Shown here one piece after another: positions 6,902 through 13,631 of a stretch of DNA of 14,193 nt; the stretch's first letter is position 1; each line of letters starts with the position of its first letter. Source of the DNA: Kordiimonadaceae bacterium (GTDB lineage Bacteria; Pseudomonadota; Alphaproteobacteria; Sphingomonadales; Kordiimonadaceae). A program made the translations under genes and the position numbers. The DNA is taken from positions 1 to 14,193 of the forward strand of contig JAESTR010000146.1 in NCBI GenBank assembly GCA_016763495.1, given 5' to 3'. Under the pieces are notes generated by a model. It searched no databases and had not been told where the DNA came from. It saw nothing but the letters and a program-made list of their open reading frames with translations.

Positions 6902-7594
6902 CTAAAATAATTTAAACAAGGCATTCTCAGTCGGCAGTGTTGCAAAGTGAACAGACTTCCAGTTTCCTAAAAGGTTTGCCGCTACCTTTTCTGAAAGGCA
7001 ATAGGCATTCATCTTAGGCAGCCAGTCATGCCTGCCCAATTCTGATATTGTTTCTTCAAATGTGGTGGCTGTGCGTGCGGAATAAAAGAGCACATTGTGA
7101 ATTTCTCCCATTTCCATCTCTTCTTGTACGCTGGGAGACAAGACTCTGTATGGCTGAGCCTGATACGTAACAGTGTTATCTGCGTGAATGTCGTGGTCGC
7201 GCAACGCCCCTGCAATATCATAGGAGATATCAGTACCAGAAAGATGTGTGTATTCGCGCTTTTGCGAATCGCCGCACTCCGAAAGCAGCGGCAATAAGCC
7301 TCGGGCTGTGCCCGGCCCGACAGTGATATTGCTGAAGCCCATGTCACGGGCAACTTCGGCAGTTTTCTCGCCAACAGCATAAATTGGGCGAAGTTTATTT
7401 TCAATAGTCGCCAGACCGAAACGAGCGCCATTCTTGCTAGTGATAACAAGGCTACGAGTATCATCCGGGATGTTGAAAGAAACTTGCATCACGCGAATCA
7501 TAGGGGCATATACGGGCCGAAGGCCTTTATTCTCAAGCTTTAGGGCCGTTTGTCCAGCCTCCGCTTTGGGTCGTGTGATTAAGAAACTGCTCAT
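6902..7594 (-). CDS. hemD: Uroporphyrinogen-III synthase
   Basis: A 230-residue HemD, which closes hydroxymethylbilane with inversion of ring D to uroporphyrinogen III. HemD sequences diverge strongly; the marks here are the start FLITRPKAEA, the first-domain element LVITSKNGARF (about 48-58), AVGEKTAEVARDMGF (about 73-87), and in the second domain LFYSARTATTF (about 168-178) and CLSEKVAANL. Length is at the short end of the family. The ATG at 7594 overlaps the hemC stop (ATGA), a classic coupling of consecutive pathway enzymes. The identification relies on both these motifs and the position after hemC. Confidence 0.92.
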   Translation of the reverse strand: MSSFLITRPKAEAGQTALKLENKGLRPVYAPMIRVMQVSFNIPDDTRSLVITSKNGARFGLATIENKLRPIYAVGEKTAEVARDMGFSNITVGPGTARGLLPLLSECGDSQKREYTHLSGTDISYDIAGALRDHDIHADNTVTYQAQPYRVLSPSVQEEMEMGEIHNVLFYSARTATTFEETISELGRHDWLPKMNAYCLSEKVAANLLGNWKSVHFATLPTENALFKLF

Positions 7595-8550
7595 AAAATT
7601 TCAGCCTGCACATCTTTGATAAGTTGATCCATAAAGTCTTGCCCTGCTTCGTCTCGTATTTCAATACCGACCCGGTGGCCAGTTGCCGCGGCGTCAGTCA
7701 GAGTAGCGGCACATGTGGTGGTGCGCACAAAAGTTTGCGAGCCATCCAATGACAATAATTTGGCCTTGAGGATAAGTTCATCCTTATGCAATGAAGCATG
7801 CGCTGCGATCGGTGTTCTGCAGGAGCCATTGAGGGCTGCTAGAAACGCACGCTCTGCAGTGACCGCTATTTCGGTTTCTTCACAGTGCAGCGGCCGTAAA
7901 CGTTTTGCCATCTCTGTATCTTGCTGGCGGATTTCAAGTGTTACAGCGCCTTGCGCAGGTGCTGACAAAAATTCATCCAATGGTAATTTTTCTGTCGCCG
8001 CAGATGCCATATCAAGTCTGTTCAGGCCTGCAACCGCGAGGAAGGTCGCATCAGCTTCGCCTTCCTTCAATTTGTTAAGGCGTGAGTCTACATTGCCGCG
8101 AAAGTTAATAATTTTCAGGTCTGGGCGTTGCTTTAGGGCAAGCGCTCGCCTCCGTAACGAAGCTGTTCCAACCACGGCTCCGCTTGGAAGGTCCATAAAA
8201 TGCGAAAATTTTGGGCTTATAAAGGCATCACGGGGGTCTTCACGCGGCAGAAATACCGTCAGGCAAAGCCCTTCTGGCAGAGTTGTCGGCATGTCTTTGC
8301 AGGAATGTACGGCACAGTCGATGCTGCCTTCCAGCAACGCTTCTTCAATTTCTTTGGTAAATAAGCCTTTACCGCCCGCTTCGATCAGGGGTTTATCCAA
8401 AATACGGTCGCCTGTGGTTTTAATCACGACAATCTCTACATTATCCTCGGTCAGGTCATCATGGGCCGCTATGAGCTTGCTTTTCACATCGTTTGCCTGC
8501 GCGAGGGCTAAGGGGCTGCCGCGCGTGCCGATTTTGATCGATTGTTGCAA
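7591..8550 (-). CDS. hemC: Hydroxymethylbilane synthase (porphobilinogen deaminase)
   Basis: A 319-residue HemC that polymerises four porphobilinogen units. Visible landmarks: IGTRGSPLALAQA (7-19), the catalytic-aspartate segment AVHSCKDMP with Asp86, TASLRRRA (129-136), NFRGNVDSRL (149-158) and NGSCRTPI, whose Cys244 attaches the dipyrromethane cofactor. Residue 84, just before KD, is Cys where most family members have Met, Leu or Ala. The frame starts with TTG at 8550, supported by AGGAG eight bases upstream on the minus strand; no in-frame ATG or GTG gives a better start. It is the first gene of the heme operon and overlaps hemD by four bases. Confidence 0.96.
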   Translation of the reverse strand: MQQSIKIGTRGSPLALAQANDVKSKLIAAHDDLTEDNVEIVVIKTTGDRILDKPLIEAGGKGLFTKEIEEALLEGSIDCAVHSCKDMPTTLPEGLCLTVFLPREDPRDAFISPKFSHFMDLPSGAVVGTASLRRRALALKQRPDLKIINFRGNVDSRLNKLKEGEADATFLAVAGLNRLDMASAATEKLPLDEFLSAPAQGAVTLEIRQQDTEMAKRLRPLHCEETEIAVTAERAFLAALNGSCRTPIAAHASLHKDELILKAKLLSLDGSQTFVRTTTCAATLTDAAATGHRVGIEIRDEAGQDFMDQLIKDVQAEIL

Positions 8551-8591
8551 GTTGCATGCTCCTAATGTTATGGCCTGTCTGCATAATCTAC

Positions 8592-8600
8592 TGGTATAAA
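8592..8600 (+). promoter_or_regulatory. Extended -10 promoter candidate for tsaD
   Basis: TGGTATAAA at 8592-8600 fits an extended -10 element (TGnTATAAT-like). No -35 hexamer is recognisable. It lies about 75 bases before the tsaD ATG, so it would place the two divergent transcripts across the same 124-base intergenic region, overlapping at their starts. Confidence 0.3.
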
Positions 8601-8624
8601 AAGCGAACAGTAACTGATAAAATG

Positions 8625-8653
8625 GTTATAGAGTCTTAATAAGCGGGCCCCAA
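8625..8653 (-). promoter_or_regulatory. Promoter candidate for the heme operon
   Basis: On the minus strand TTGGGG (8648-8653) and TATAAC (8625-8630) are 17 bases apart; the -10 matches five of six positions, the -35 only three. Transcription would begin near 8618, leaving a leader of roughly 65-70 bases before the hemC TTG. Confidence 0.4.
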
Positions 8654-8674
8654 GCTCAAAGACGGAAAAATATT

Positions 8675-9796
8675 ATGGCAACATCTTCGATAGTAAGCAA
8701 AAAGAGCCCAACGCGGCCTTTTGTCTTAGGTGTGGAAACAAGCTGCGATGAAACTGCTGCCGCTATTGTAAGCGCTGATAAACAGATACTCGCTCATAAA
8801 GTCCTTTCGCAAATTGATGACCATGCCGAGTTTGGTGGTGTTGTACCGGAAATAGCTGCGAGCCAGCATATTTCAAACCTTGATCACCTGCTCAAGGATG
8901 TGATGGCTGAGGCCAACATGAGCTTCTCTGATCTTGATGCTATTGCTGCGACCACAGGCCCCGGCCTTGTTGGTGGTTTGATGGTGGGAGTAATGACTGC
9001 CAAAGCGATAGCCAAAGCGTCAGGCAGGCCGTATGTGGCCGTAAATCATTTGGCAGGGCATGCTCTTACCGCGCGGTTAGTGGAGGATATTAGCTTCCCT
9101 TATTTGCTGTTGTTGGTTTCTGGCGGGCATTGCCAGCTGCTGGCGGCACACGGTGTGGAGCGCTTTGAACGTTACGGCAGCACAATTGATGATGCCGTTG
9201 GTGAAGCGTTTGATAAAACCGCCAAATTGCTTGGCCTAGGCTACCCCGGTGGGCCAGCGGTGGAAAAGGAAGCTTTAAAAGGCGACGCCTCCCGGTTCAA
9301 ATTGCCGAAGCCACTTATTAACAAGCCCGGATGTGACTTTTCATTTTCCGGCCTTAAAACAGCGGTACGCCGTGCGGCTGAGGCCTGCGTGGCGGAACGA
9401 GGTGCTTTGTACCCTGATGACAGGGCCGACTTGTGCGCGGCTTTCCAAGCTACTGTTGCGCAGTGCTTAACAAACAGGGTGAAATACGCTGTAGCCAAGT
9501 TTCGCGATATAGTGGGTGAAGGTAAGTTTTCTTTTGTCGTGGCTGGTGGTGTGGCCGCAAACGCGACGCTACGGGAAGCCTTGAAAACCTTCGTGGAAGA
9601 AGAAGGCCTAAGCTTTCACGCGCCGCCGCTTGATTTATGTACAGACAATGGTGCCATGATCGCTTGGGCGGGCCTTGAACGGTATGTGCTTGATACTAAT
9701 ATTGATGATGCAGATATGCCCCCGCGTGCGCGCTGGCCACTGGACAGCACGGCTGTACCGATGGTTGGACACGGGAGAAAAGGCGCTAAAGTATAA
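8675..9796 (+). CDS. tsaD: tRNA N6-adenosine threonylcarbamoyltransferase TsaD
   Basis: A 373-residue TsaD (Gcp/Kae1 family), which transfers the threonylcarbamoyl group from TC-AMP to A37 of ANN-reading tRNAs, working with TsaB and TsaE. The ASKHA fold is evident: GVETSCDETAAAIV at 19-32, metal-ligand histidines 125 and 129 in NHLAGHA, the glycine-rich LVSGGHCQL (147-155), GGVAAN (291-296) and the third ligand Asp324 in CTDNGAMIAW. Length is slightly above the usual 335-365 because of a ~14-residue N-terminal extension. ATG 8675 is preceded by GACGGA (8661-8666) at eight bases. It is divergent from hemC and followed after 85 bases by gpsA. Confidence 0.96.
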   Translation: MATSSIVSKKSPTRPFVLGVETSCDETAAAIVSADKQILAHKVLSQIDDHAEFGGVVPEIAASQHISNLDHLLKDVMAEANMSFSDLDAIAATTGPGLVGGLMVGVMTAKAIAKASGRPYVAVNHLAGHALTARLVEDISFPYLLLLVSGGHCQLLAAHGVERFERYGSTIDDAVGEAFDKTAKLLGLGYPGGPAVEKEALKGDASRFKLPKPLINKPGCDFSFSGLKTAVRRAAEACVAERGALYPDDRADLCAAFQATVAQCLTNRVKYAVAKFRDIVGEGKFSFVVAGGVAANATLREALKTFVEEEGLSFHAPPLDLCTDNGAMIAWAGLERYVLDTNIDDADMPPRARWPLDSTAVPMVGHGRKGAKV

Positions 9797-9846
9797 GCGA
9801 CTTGCTATGAAATGCTTTAGAATGCAATCTAGCAGGGTAGGGTTAA

Positions 9847-9865
9847 GCCACTGAAAGATAGTGGC
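9847..9865 (+). repeat. Hairpin immediately upstream of the gpsA ribosome site
   Basis: GCCACT (9847-9852) and AGTGGC (9860-9865) are perfect six-base inverted arms around a seven-base loop, ending four bases before the GGAG of gpsA. No T-run follows, so it is not an intrinsic terminator; an mRNA structure or processing site between tsaD and gpsA is possible. Confidence 0.35.
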
Positions 9866-9881
9866 AATTGGAGAGTGATTG

Positions 9882-10874
9882 GTGCAAAATATTGGTGTTT
9901 TAGGGGCTGGGGCTTGGGGTACTGCATTGGCAGTGTCAGCGGCAAAGGCGGGCCGTAAAGTGGTGCTTTGGGCGCGTGAAGAAGAAGTTGTGCAGTCCGT
10001 TAATACCGCGCATGAAAACACCTTGTTTCTTGCTGGGACCAAACTACCAGAAAGTCTGGTTGCTACTAACGACTATGCAGATTTAGCCGCGTGTGATGCG
10101 ATTTTATTAGTTAGTCCGGCCCAACATTTACGAACAATGGCGGCTGACTTGGTGGCGCATGTTGGCAAAGAGGTGCCCCTTGTGATTTGCTCAAAAGGCA
10201 TTGAGGTTTCCAGTGGTAAGCTACTGAGTGAAGTACTGGCTGAGACAGCGCCTGAAAACCCTGTGGCAATATTGTCCGGACCAACTTTTGCTGCGGAAGT
10301 GGCGCGGGGCTTACCGTGCGCGTTAACGTTGGCGACAAAGGACAAAAAGGTTGGTGAAAAGCTGATTGCAGCGCTTGGGCAACCTACTTTCAGGCTGTAT
10401 TATAACGCTGATGTTATTGGTGCTCAAATTGGGGGCGCGCTTAAAAATGTGTTGGCAATTGCCACGGGCATTGTAGCTGGCCTTGGTATCGGCGAGAACG
10501 CGCGGGCTGCTCTTATTACGCGCGGCTTGGCGGAGATGGCTCGTTTTGGTGCCTTATACGGAGCAGAACCTGAAACGTTGATGGGTCTTTCTGGTCTCGG
10601 GGATTTGATGCTTACTTGCTCCAGCACACAGTCACGGAATATGTCGCTTGGTAAGGCTATCGGCGAAGGCCAGACTTTTGAAGAGATAATGGCGAGCCGT
10701 AATTCAGTGTCTGAAGGCGCGCACACGGTGGAAATCGCTCAGAAAATAGCCAAAGATAAAAATATTGATATGCCGATTACGGAAGCGGTTTACCAAATAT
10801 TGAAACAAGGGAAAGATGTGCGCACTGTAACAGATGCCTTATTATCCCGCCCGTTCACTGATGAAAGTACTTAG
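9882..10874 (+). CDS. gpsA: NAD(P)-dependent glycerol-3-phosphate dehydrogenase
   Basis: A 330-residue GpsA that reduces dihydroxyacetone phosphate to sn-glycerol 3-phosphate for phospholipid synthesis. The N-terminal Rossmann fold shows GAGAWGTALA (8-17); CSKGIE with Lys105, LSGPTFAAE (131-139) and the catalytic Lys188 in GGALKNVLAIATG (184-196) follow, then GLSGLGDLMLTC (235-246) and SRN (251-253). Length is normal for the family. I prefer GTG at 9882 because GGAG (9870-9873) is eight bases upstream; TTG at 9879, one codon earlier, would be too close. The stop lies inside the first copy of a 16-base tandem repeat (10860-10891). Probably cotranscribed with tsaD and yciI. Confidence 0.96.
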   Translation: MQNIGVLGAGAWGTALAVSAAKAGRKVVLWAREEEVVQSVNTAHENTLFLAGTKLPESLVATNDYADLAACDAILLVSPAQHLRTMAADLVAHVGKEVPLVICSKGIEVSSGKLLSEVLAETAPENPVAILSGPTFAAEVARGLPCALTLATKDKKVGEKLIAALGQPTFRLYYNADVIGAQIGGALKNVLAIATGIVAGLGIGENARAALITRGLAEMARFGALYGAEPETLMGLSGLGDLMLTCSSTQSRNMSLGKAIGEGQTFEEIMASRNSVSEGAHTVEIAQKIAKDKNIDMPITEAVYQILKQGKDVRTVTDALLSRPFTDEST

Positions 10875-10891
10875 GGATGAAAGCACTTAGG
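10860..10891 (+). repeat. 16-base tandem duplication across the gpsA stop codon
   Basis: The 16-mer GATGAAAGTACTTAGG at 10860-10875 is repeated directly at 10876-10891 with a single T-to-C difference. The first copy encodes the last residues (DEST) and the TAG stop of gpsA; the second lies in the spacer, 24 bases before the yciI start. Confidence 0.85.
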
Positions 10892-10915
10892 AACGAATCG
10901 AATTAGGAGAACAAA

Positions 10916-11215
10916 ATGCTTTTCGCGATTGTAACAAAAGATAAACCAGGCAGCTTGGATGTGCGGATGGCTGCACGGGCAGCGCATCTTGACTATTTGG
11001 CTGCTGCTGGCGACAGAGTTAAATTGGCGGGCCCATTTCTTTCACCAGGGGAAGAGCCAAAGCCAGTTGGTAGTTTGATTGTCATTGATGCAGCCAGTGA
11101 AGCAGCGGTGAAATTGTTTGCAGACAATGATCCCTATGTTGCTGCCGGGCTTTTTGAAACTGTAGATATACAGCCATGGAAAGCCGCTGTTGGCGACTGG
11201 GTACCTAAAGAATAG
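10916..11215 (+). CDS. YciI-like family protein
   Basis: A 99-residue single-domain protein of the YciI family (dimeric alpha+beta barrel, ferredoxin-like). Family signs are the N-terminal strand MLFAIVTKDKPG, the conserved histidine 24 in the RAAHLDYL helix, the GPFL turn (about 39-42), GSLIVIDAAS and the DNDPYVAAGLF region. The reaction is not known for most members; the conserved histidine suggests catalysis in some. The ATG at 10916 has AGGAG (10905-10909) at six bases. A yciI-like gene after gpsA is common in Alphaproteobacteria as I recall it. Its stop shares one base with the start of the Rieske gene. Confidence 0.9.
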   Translation: MLFAIVTKDKPGSLDVRMAARAAHLDYLAAAGDRVKLAGPFLSPGEEPKPVGSLIVIDAASEAAVKLFADNDPYVAAGLFETVDIQPWKAAVGDWVPKE

Positions 11216-11598
11216 TGCAAAAAAAACCACAGCTGTTGCGCTTGGAAGCTCTGGAAGGTGGCCCGAAGGCTGGCACCTTCATAGCGCAGCTTGATGATCT
11301 ACCGGGCCATGGCGGCAAAGATGTTTTGTTTGGGCAGGACCAGCACCGAATAAATATTTTTATACAGCGTTGGCAAGGTGATGTTTATGTCTATGAGAAT
11401 CGCTGTCCGCACGCGCATACACCTCTGAACATGATGAATGATCGTTTTTTAAACCTTACCGGCAATGCCTTAATTTGCCGGACGCACGGCGCACTTTTTA
11501 ATGTGCAGAGTGGCGAATGCACAGGGGGCCCTTGCAAAGGCCAATACCTTCGCGAAGTGGCTTTTGAAGTGAAGGATGGTGCTGTTTATAGCGTGTGA
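11215..11598 (+). CDS. Small Rieske [2Fe-2S] protein (NirD/ferredoxin type)
   Basis: A 127-residue stand-alone Rieske domain. The cluster ligands are clear: Cys64 and His66 in CPHAHTPLN, and Cys88 and His91 in CRTHGALF (CxH-x21-CxxH). A later GECTGGPCKG (100-109) is the usual Rieske-ferredoxin loop. There is no signal peptide, transmembrane segment or oxygenase catalytic domain, so it is probably a soluble electron carrier or a subunit; no oxygenase or nitrite reductase partner is in the window. The start is GTG at 11215, sharing its G with the TAG of the YciI gene, with only a weak purine-rich stretch upstream, so translation is likely coupled. Last gene of this transcript. Confidence 0.88.
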   Translation: MQKKPQLLRLEALEGGPKAGTFIAQLDDLPGHGGKDVLFGQDQHRINIFIQRWQGDVYVYENRCPHAHTPLNMMNDRFLNLTGNALICRTHGALFNVQSGECTGGPCKGQYLREVAFEVKDGAVYSV

Positions 11599-11624
11599 CC
11601 TTCTATTTGTTTGTGATGTCTCAT

Positions 11625-11648
11625 GGTCGGCGAGACAATTGCCCGGCC
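11625..11648 (+). repeat. Inverted repeat after the Rieske gene
   Basis: GGTCGG (11625-11630) pairs with CCGGCC (11643-11648) with one wobble and a 12-base loop. It is 27 bases after the stop but has no T-run, so it is at best a weak or factor-dependent terminator. Confidence 0.25.
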
Positions 11649-11798
11649 GCATTTATGGCAGCTTATCGACTACCACTTAGGTATCCAATATTTTAGGCTT
11701 ATTAGCCGCAAATAACCCTTTGCAGTTATTTTCTTAATGCTTGAGGCGGTTCGTCTTACCGAATAACGGCCTATATTGGGCTTATTGTACTGTAAAGT

Positions 11799-11823
11799 GG
11801 CGGGCTTGCCCCCTAAACCCGCC
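11799..11823. terminator. Possible convergent-gene terminator
   Basis: GGCGGG (11799-11804) and CCCGCC (11818-11823) form a perfect six-pair GC stem with a 13-base loop, 16 bases past the end of the acetyltransferase gene on the minus strand. No strong T-run follows on either strand, so the call is tentative. The rest of 11599-11838 shows no gene. Confidence 0.3.
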
Positions 11824-11838
11824 GCCTATTCTTGTTGG

Positions 11839-12354
11839 TTAAGGTCGCTTAAGTTCAAACGAACTAAACTCGTCATTTGTATCAGTCTGAATGAAACCCA
11901 TTTTCAGCAATACACCGATCGAAGGAGCAAAGCCGGGAAGGGTCTTGGCCAACACTTTGTGCACACGTGCATCTGCAAATGCTTTTTGCACTAGCAAACG
12001 GGTGAGAGCAGTCGCTATTCCTTGCCGCCGGAATGGGGTTAGGATGCTATAGCCGATTTCCACCGTACCTGCCTTGCTTGGCTTGCCCAAGTACCCGCCG
12101 TTGCCCACCAGCTTGCGACCCCGGGTGGTGTCGACAGCATAATAAAATGACCAGCCAACATTCTGCGGGTCCGTTTCCAGAAGGCTCATGAAGAATCTGT
12201 TGCTGTCTTCATCATTCAGCTCCGGCGGCCAGTAGGCGGGCTCGGTTACATCCAGCGACCCGAATACAGAGTGCGAAGGGTCCAATTCAGTTTTTAACAT
12301 GTTGAGCGTAGCCGGGATCAATTCGATCCGGCTGTCACATAATGTGATTGTCAT
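11839..12354 (-). CDS. GNAT-family N-acetyltransferase (RimJ/RimL-like)
   Basis: A 171-residue acetyl-CoA-dependent acyltransferase. The acetyl-CoA loop is seen as RRQGIA (109-114), preceded by VEIGYSILTPF (98-108), and the C-terminal signature VLLKMGF (148-154) is in the expected place. The N-terminus (LCDSRIELIPAT) resembles RimJ/RimL-type enzymes, which act on protein N-termini, amines or antibiotics; the substrate cannot be inferred. I chose the ATG at 12354 because AGG lies seven bases upstream and homologues start close to this motif; the frame extends to 12411, but that would put the inverted repeat 12372-12393 into coding sequence. It is convergent with the gpsA-Rieske transcript. Confidence 0.88.
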   Translation of the reverse strand: MTITLCDSRIELIPATLNMLKTELDPSHSVFGSLDVTEPAYWPPELNDEDSNRFFMSLLETDPQNVGWSFYYAVDTTRGRKLVGNGGYLGKPSKAGTVEIGYSILTPFRRQGIATALTRLLVQKAFADARVHKVLAKTLPGFAPSIGVLLKMGFIQTDTNDEFSSFELKRP

Positions 12355-12838
12355 TAATATACCTATCGGTTTGCGCAAGCATCTTGTTGCGCAGTATTTG
12401 AATATTTCCAAAACTAACTTGAGGCGCAGAAGCGCTAACAGTCAGGTTACAGAATGCCAATTAGGCAATCACAGGCGATCATCCGATTAGGTTAAAGGTT
12501 GTGGTACGTAGATAGGACTTTCATCCGGACAATGCAAGCCAGCCAGGTAGTATCAGTGACAGGCAAGGCTATATCTTGGCACTTAGAAACGTTGACTTTG
12601 TGCGACGGGCACCCACGTTTGGAGCGAAAGTTGCGTCCACTCACAAAGCGTTTAAAAGTTTCAGCTTATGGGCAGCCCTCTTCTGGCGATGTGCGGAAGT
12701 CAGTGGTATTTATGAGGGTGTCGGTAAGAAGCGAAATACTGTCGATCTAAATTAGAGAGGTGTCGGGTGGATTGTCGGATTCCACATCTTTCACGGCCAA
12801 TTTTTAACGTTGGATTAAATAGGTCAAGGTAATTGATG
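12355..12838. other. 484-base stretch without a convincing gene
   Basis: Apart from the inverted repeat above, nothing recognisable is here. Two overlapping plus-strand frames are open: one of 83 codons from TTG at 12499 to 12750, and one open from 12516 to 12755 that could start at TTG 12576 (59 codons) with AAGG seven bases before it. The second has a protein-like composition (NVDFVRRAPTFGAKV near its start, SGIYEGVGKKRNTVDLN at its end) but lacks an ATG or GTG start. Neither resembles a family I know. A short inverted repeat GTGGA/TCCAC lies at about 12767-12785. It may be a decayed gene or a spacer. Confidence 0.4.
12372..12393. promoter_or_regulatory. Inverted repeat upstream of the acetyltransferase start
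   Basis: TGCGCAA (12372-12378) and TTGCGCA (12387-12393) are perfect seven-base inverted arms with an eight-base spacer; the left arm is part of the palindrome TTGCGCAA. It lies 18 bases upstream of the chosen ATG. It could be an operator for a dimeric regulator or an mRNA hairpin. Confidence 0.4.
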
Positions 12839-13510
12839 TTAGATTAACACGGTACTTGAACGCGGGCGCTGCGGCCTGCGGCGGTTATTCTTTTTTGCAA
12901 CTGACGGCTTTTCAACTGATGTTACCCGCCAATATCGCTGCGCATTATGCTCATGCATGACGCCTTTTAGGTTCATATTCAGCTCAGGCGAATAATAGAT
13001 CGTCTCTGTGGTGCGTTTAGAACGGCCATTCCAGTCATATTCGGTGTTAATTTTTAAAACGTAGGTTTGTTCTTCACCGGTTGGGAGCAGGAAGGGGCGC
13101 TTGGCCACAACTTCAATGTGAGCCCAAAAATTATAGGACTTACCAGAGTTGATATCTTTCATATCACCCGTGATGTTGGTTGAATTGCCAACGGCAAGGG
13201 GAAACAGAGAATCTATCTTTCCAACGTCAAAGTCCATTTCCCACTGGTTGGAGCCTTCTTTGCCGGCAACGGGATATAGGCCATGATAATAATGCCTGCG
13301 GGAGACGAAATCTCCGTATTTATCCCTAATTTCCGAGATGATAATATTGTCAGAAAAATCTTTAATTTCCAGCACAAGTTGGTTGCCATGAGCTTTAATA
13401 ATGGCTTTGGTACCAACGTACTTTTGGCGTTCATCGCCATCACTTTGACGGCAAGCGGCCACACAAAAAATGGCAACCAAAATTAGGAATTTGCGAAAAA
13501 GCACTCGCAC
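12839..13510 (-). CDS. Hypothetical lipoprotein with basic C-terminal tail
   Basis: A 223-residue protein of no family I recognise. Starting at GTG 13510 it opens with a classical lipoprotein signal: Arg/Lys n-region, hydrophobic core (8-16) and lipobox VAAC with Cys20 as the lipidated residue; Arg21 at +2 does not look like an inner-membrane retention signal, so outer-membrane location is inferred. The body is beta-rich; the segment YVLKINTEYDWNGR followed by ETIYYSPELNMNLK looks like the closing strands of a beta-sandwich or lipocalin-like fold. The last ~18 residues are very basic (KKNNRRRPQRPR). The chosen start has GGAG ten bases upstream; a longer frame from GTG 13537 (232 residues) has no good ribosome site. 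Monocistronic. Confidence 0.75.
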   Translation of the reverse strand: MRVLFRKFLILVAIFCVAACRQSDGDERQKYVGTKAIIKAHGNQLVLEIKDFSDNIIISEIRDKYGDFVSRRHYYHGLYPVAGKEGSNQWEMDFDVGKIDSLFPLAVGNSTNITGDMKDINSGKSYNFWAHIEVVAKRPFLLPTGEEQTYVLKINTEYDWNGRSKRTTETIYYSPELNMNLKGVMHEHNAQRYWRVTSVEKPSVAKKNNRRRPQRPRSSTVLI

Positions 13511-13548
13511 TGAATTTATTCTCCAACTAATTAACACAAACTACATAT

Positions 13549-13561
13549 CACTATCTTAGTG
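13549..13561. promoter_or_regulatory. Small palindrome upstream of the lipoprotein gene
   Basis: CACTA-TCT-TAGTG is a 13-base interrupted palindrome lying 38 bases upstream of the lipoprotein GTG. On the minus strand a TTGTCT just upstream and a TATGTA just downstream could be -35 and -10 elements with the palindrome in the spacer. An operator role is speculation. Confidence 0.25.
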
Positions 13562-13631
13562 CCAGACAAAGCCTGAGGTGGGATCATTTCTCAGATAACT
13601 TTGTTTATAAAAAGGCGCTTACGCAATTGGT

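Noticed and set aside
7715..8599. 294-codon open frame on the plus strand opposite hemC
   Set aside because: It mirrors the hemC coding frame, is Ser/Arg-rich as antisense frames usually are, and has no recognisable domain.
13600..13631. Terminator after sixA
   Set aside because: On the minus strand a T-run follows a GCG/CGC pairing, but the stem is only three base pairs, too weak to call.
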